Below, one piece after another: positions 61,999 to 64,000 of a DNA stretch of 64,000 nucleotides. The notes below the pieces were generated by a model. It did not search any database, was not told the origin of the DNA, and saw only the letters and a program-made list of their open reading frames with translations. The DNA is from Bordetella parapertussis (GTDB taxonomy: Bacteria > Pseudomonadota > Gammaproteobacteria > Burkholderiales > Burkholderiaceae_B). The stretch spans positions 62,001 through 126,000 of the forward strand of contig CAMDEF010000005.1 of the NCBI GenBank assembly GCA_945895265.1. Reading direction: 5' to 3'. The position numbers and the translations under genes were made by a program. Position 1 is the first letter of the stretch; the number at the start of each line of letters is the position of its first letter.

Positions 61999-62657
61999 AC
62001 CTGACGCTTAATCCGACAGAACATAAGATGACCTCGCCCGTCGCGACACGGCGTGTGAATGACGCGGCAACACGCACGTTTCACTGGTTGTTTGCCTTCT
62101 CCTTTATAGGTGCCTATCTGACAGCAGACTTCGAACGTTTGCGTGGTGTGCACGTGACGCTTGGCTACACGATGCTTGGCCTGCTAGGGTTTCGCATTGT
62201 TTGGGGCTTGGTTGGGCCAAAACATGTACGCTTCAAGTTGCTGTTTGGCAAACTCTCAGGCTTACACTCTTGGGTAGCCTCGACGCGCAAGGCGTCCAGT
62301 CTTCAAGCGATTGGTTGGAAACAAGGGCAGAATCTGCTGATCGCTCTTACCGTACTGAGCCTGTTGGTATTGGTCTTGCCTTTGGTGGGGTCGGGTTATT
62401 TGGTGAATAACGATCTTGGCGGAAAATTCATCGAAGGCGCGCACGAATTTTTTGGTGAACTATATCTCTGGAGCGTCGTGCTTCACCTTGCACTGATCGC
62501 GTTGATCAGTATGTTGCGGCGGCGCAATATGGCCTCTCCTATGCTCACAGGCCAAATTCCGGGGCCTGGGCCAGACCTTGTACGTTCTGAGCAGCGTGTA
62601 TGGGCAGGCTTGCTGATGCTTGGGTGCGCGAGTTGGTGGATCTGGTCGCTTGTGTGA
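61995..62657 (+). CDS. Cytochrome b561 family membrane protein
   Basis: 220-residue membrane diheme cytochrome b. Candidate heme ligands are H30 (RTFHWLF), H53 (RGVHVTLGYTMLG), H150 (EGAHEFFGELY) and H164 (SVVLHLALIAL), in four helices. The ATG at 61995 overlaps the diheme gene stop by 4 bp. It would take electrons from the quinol pool to DHC and then SHP. The set is the known SHP–DHC–cytb cluster. Confidence 0.93.
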   Translation: MNLTLNPTEHKMTSPVATRRVNDAATRTFHWLFAFSFIGAYLTADFERLRGVHVTLGYTMLGLLGFRIVWGLVGPKHVRFKLLFGKLSGLHSWVASTRKASSLQAIGWKQGQNLLIALTVLSLLVLVLPLVGSGYLVNNDLGGKFIEGAHEFFGELYLWSVVLHLALIALISMLRRRNMASPMLTGQIPGPGPDLVRSEQRVWAGLLMLGCASWWIWSLV

Positions 62658-62713
62658 TGCGTTGATGGGCTATGATTGACAGTCTTTTCGTGCTGACTAC
62701 CCAAAGGATCAAC

Positions 62714-63235
62714 ATGAATTTTTGTGCGAATTGTGGTACTAAAAAAAATATTGACGCCAAGTTTTGTCCAAATTGTGGCCAGTCAGTGACGGCAACCGCA
62801 CCGGCACAAACAGCGCTTAACATTAGTGCTGCCGTCAAAAAAGAGCTGATTCAACTTAGTAATGCCTACTTCAGCATGTACGCGGTGAGCCTACTTCTGA
62901 TGAAGCTTCAAGTTGAAGGTGGCTTTCAAAATACTCTGAGTGATCTGGGCGATGATGTCGGACTGGTACTTGCGTTTATGTTTGTTGTGATTGGTGCAGC
63001 GGTTGCCTTGCTTTATTTTACGGTGCGGGTACAGGGTATCAATCGCGGTAAGCCAGGCTGGGTGCTCGGCACACTAGTCGTGATCGGCGCAGCGACGCTA
63101 TGGTCTTGGACCATCGCAAACTTTTCAAATTTTAATTGGGCAGACTGGCTGTCCGAAGCCATTGGGGTTGGACAGCTATATGTATTATTTGCAATCTATC
63201 AATTGCTCAACGCCACTAAATCTGCACAAAAGTGA
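62714..63235 (+). CDS. Zinc-ribbon membrane protein
   Basis: 173-residue protein. The N-terminal zinc ribbon MNFCANCGTKKNIDAKFCPNCGQ has two CxxC pairs (C4, C7, C19, C22 approximately). Three to four hydrophobic segments follow (LVLAFMFVVIGAAVALLYF, WVLGTLVVIGAATLWSW, GQLYVLFAIYQLL). ATG 62714 has an AAAGGATC site. Not assigned to a functional family; it may regulate a membrane partner. Sits between the cytochrome operon and the ABC exporter genes. Confidence 0.82.
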   Translation: MNFCANCGTKKNIDAKFCPNCGQSVTATAPAQTALNISAAVKKELIQLSNAYFSMYAVSLLLMKLQVEGGFQNTLSDLGDDVGLVLAFMFVVIGAAVALLYFTVRVQGINRGKPGWVLGTLVVIGAATLWSWTIANFSNFNWADWLSEAIGVGQLYVLFAIYQLLNATKSAQK

Positions 63236-63279
63236 ATAGCAGCCGAAAGTACAAATTTCCGCGTTGGTAAGATGAAAAT

Positions 63280-63942
63280 ATGCCTCTTAACCTACCCGTT
63301 TTACTTCAAGCCGAAGGTCTCTCAAAACGGGTTTCGCCTGAGCGCTGGCTGTTTCGAAACCTGAATATTTCTGTTGCGCCAGGCGAACAACTTGCGCTTC
63401 GAGGCGCTTCAGGTGTTGGCAAATCTACGTTGCTGAACCTGATGGCTGGGCTTGATCTTCCCGACGAGGGGCGTGTGCTGTTAAAAGGTCAGAATCTGGC
63501 TGATATGACCAAGAGTGAACAGCTAGCGTTGCGTCGGGCGACTTTTGGTTTCGTGTTTCAGGCGTTTCACTTAATGCCGCATCTCAATGCCTTACAAAAT
63601 GTAATGGTGCCCTGTTTGTTGGCGGGCTTAGCCTACGCGCAGGCAAAAGAACGTGCTGAGCGTTTACTCGAAGCACTTGAACTCACGGGTGTCGCGCAAT
63701 CTTTTCCCTCAGTGTTATCAGGTGGTGAGCAGCAACGCGTGGCGTTGGCGCGAGCGCTCGTCCATCGCCCTGAAATTGTCTTGGCCGATGAACCCACCGG
63801 TAATCTTGACCCTGAAACGGCGCACAAAGCGCTGAGCCTTCTTTGTAGTACCTGTCGCGAGCAAGGTGCGGCGTTACTGATGGTGACGCATTCAGCTGAG
63901 TCTGCAGCCAGGCTTGATCGAACTTTTGTTTTAACCGGCTAA
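63280..63942 (+). CDS. ABC transporter ATPase, LolD/MacB type
   Basis: 220-residue ATPase of the lipoprotein/antimicrobial-export class. Walker A GASGVGKST (42-50), signature LSGGEQQRVALARAL, Walker B EIVLADEPTGNLD and VTHSAESAARLDRT. The short length without TOBE domain and the FVFQAFHLMPHLNALQNV Q-loop point to the LolD/FtsE/MacB branch. Its stop overlaps the ATG of a downstream permease (TAATG). It could be one of several paralogues; the true LolD is normally next to LolC, which the cut-off gene may or may not be. Confidence 0.93.
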   Translation: MPLNLPVLLQAEGLSKRVSPERWLFRNLNISVAPGEQLALRGASGVGKSTLLNLMAGLDLPDEGRVLLKGQNLADMTKSEQLALRRATFGFVFQAFHLMPHLNALQNVMVPCLLAGLAYAQAKERAERLLEALELTGVAQSFPSVLSGGEQQRVALARALVHRPEIVLADEPTGNLDPETAHKALSLLCSTCREQGAALLMVTHSAESAARLDRTFVLTG

Positions 63943-64000
63943 TGCTGTTCTTTTGGCTCTTGACTTCTGCCTTTCGGGCGCAACCGGGTCGTTGGCTGAT
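63942..64000 (+). CDS. Start of an ABC permease gene (cut by window edge)
   Basis: The ATG at 63942 overlaps the ATPase stop. Nineteen codons are visible (MLFFWLLTSAFRAQPGRWL), a hydrophobic start suited to an FtsX/MacB-type permease. Identification rests mainly on position. Confidence 0.65.
   Translation, partial: MLFFWLLTSAFRAQPGRWL

Noticed and set aside
1..64000. tRNA, rRNA and riboswitch search by eye
   Set aside because: No cloverleaf-like stretch with a GTTCGA-type arm in a plausible context, no rRNA-like segment, and no recognisable riboswitch in the larger gaps.

Overview
The window is a gene-dense chromosomal segment of a betaproteobacterium, most likely Burkholderiales/Alcaligenaceae (Bordetella–Pusillimonas–Orrella type). 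This is an inference from gene content: four orphan Bug-type (TctC) tripartite tricarboxylate binding proteins, two complete TRAP systems, UgpBAEC, mmsA-queC, a HiPIP, and moderate-GC beta-type codon use. No rRNA, tRNA, CRISPR array, phage or intact insertion sequence was found.

Region 1 (1-15000) concerns glycerol and glycerol phosphate. On the minus strand one tightly packed unit reads Tat-exported binding protein, two permeases, ABC ATPase, cytoplasmic sulfatase, its formylglycine-generating enzyme, glycerol kinase and glycerol-3-phosphate dehydrogenase (cut by the window edge). A divergent LacI-family regulator with two operator-like sites separates it from a plus-strand UgpB-A-E-C system. 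The layout suggests import of a sulfated glycerol compound, intracellular desulfation, then glycerol -> G3P -> DHAP. This is the strongest candidate for an undescribed pathway in the window.

Region 2 (15000-21200) holds an amidohydrolase with a TRAP transporter (dctPQM), then minus-strand mmsA-queC.

Region 3 (21350-28107) is a self-contained FASII-like cluster: FabL-type enoyl reductase, FabG, long acyl carrier protein, double-hotdog dehydratase, active ketosynthase, a second ketosynthase with Thr in place of the catalytic Cys, and a fusion of an AcpS-type phosphopantetheinyl transferase to an LpxL-type acyltransferase. It could make a dedicated acyl chain and attach it to a lipid. It is the second main candidate.

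Region 4 (28200-40300) has small envelope proteins, a HiPIP, a PEP mutase/isocitrate lyase family enzyme, a second TRAP system with a DUF1445 hydro-lyase, DUF2848 protein and amidase, a RIO kinase and ilvE.

Region 5 (40300-53800) is rich in orphan binding proteins, with an acyltransferase-3, an Ldh-family dehydrogenase, a VOC protein, and a small MerR/Rrf2/TIGR03643/SDR island of the kind usually linked to photolyase, here without the photolyase.

Region 6 (53800-64000) holds a repeat-bearing lipoprotein, a DUF3237 protein, a pair of acyl-CoA dehydrogenases, a two-component system with a PepSY protein facing an SHP/diheme cytochrome c/cytochrome b561 operon, a zinc-ribbon membrane protein and the start of a LolD/MacB-like ABC exporter.

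A recurring oddity is short degenerate tandem repeats at or just before gene starts (14 bp x7 before ugpC, 36 bp x2 before the DUF1445 gene, 30 bp x4 at a Bug protein start, 27 bp x5 at the pepSY-regulator junction), plus a 39-bp x6 coding repeat.
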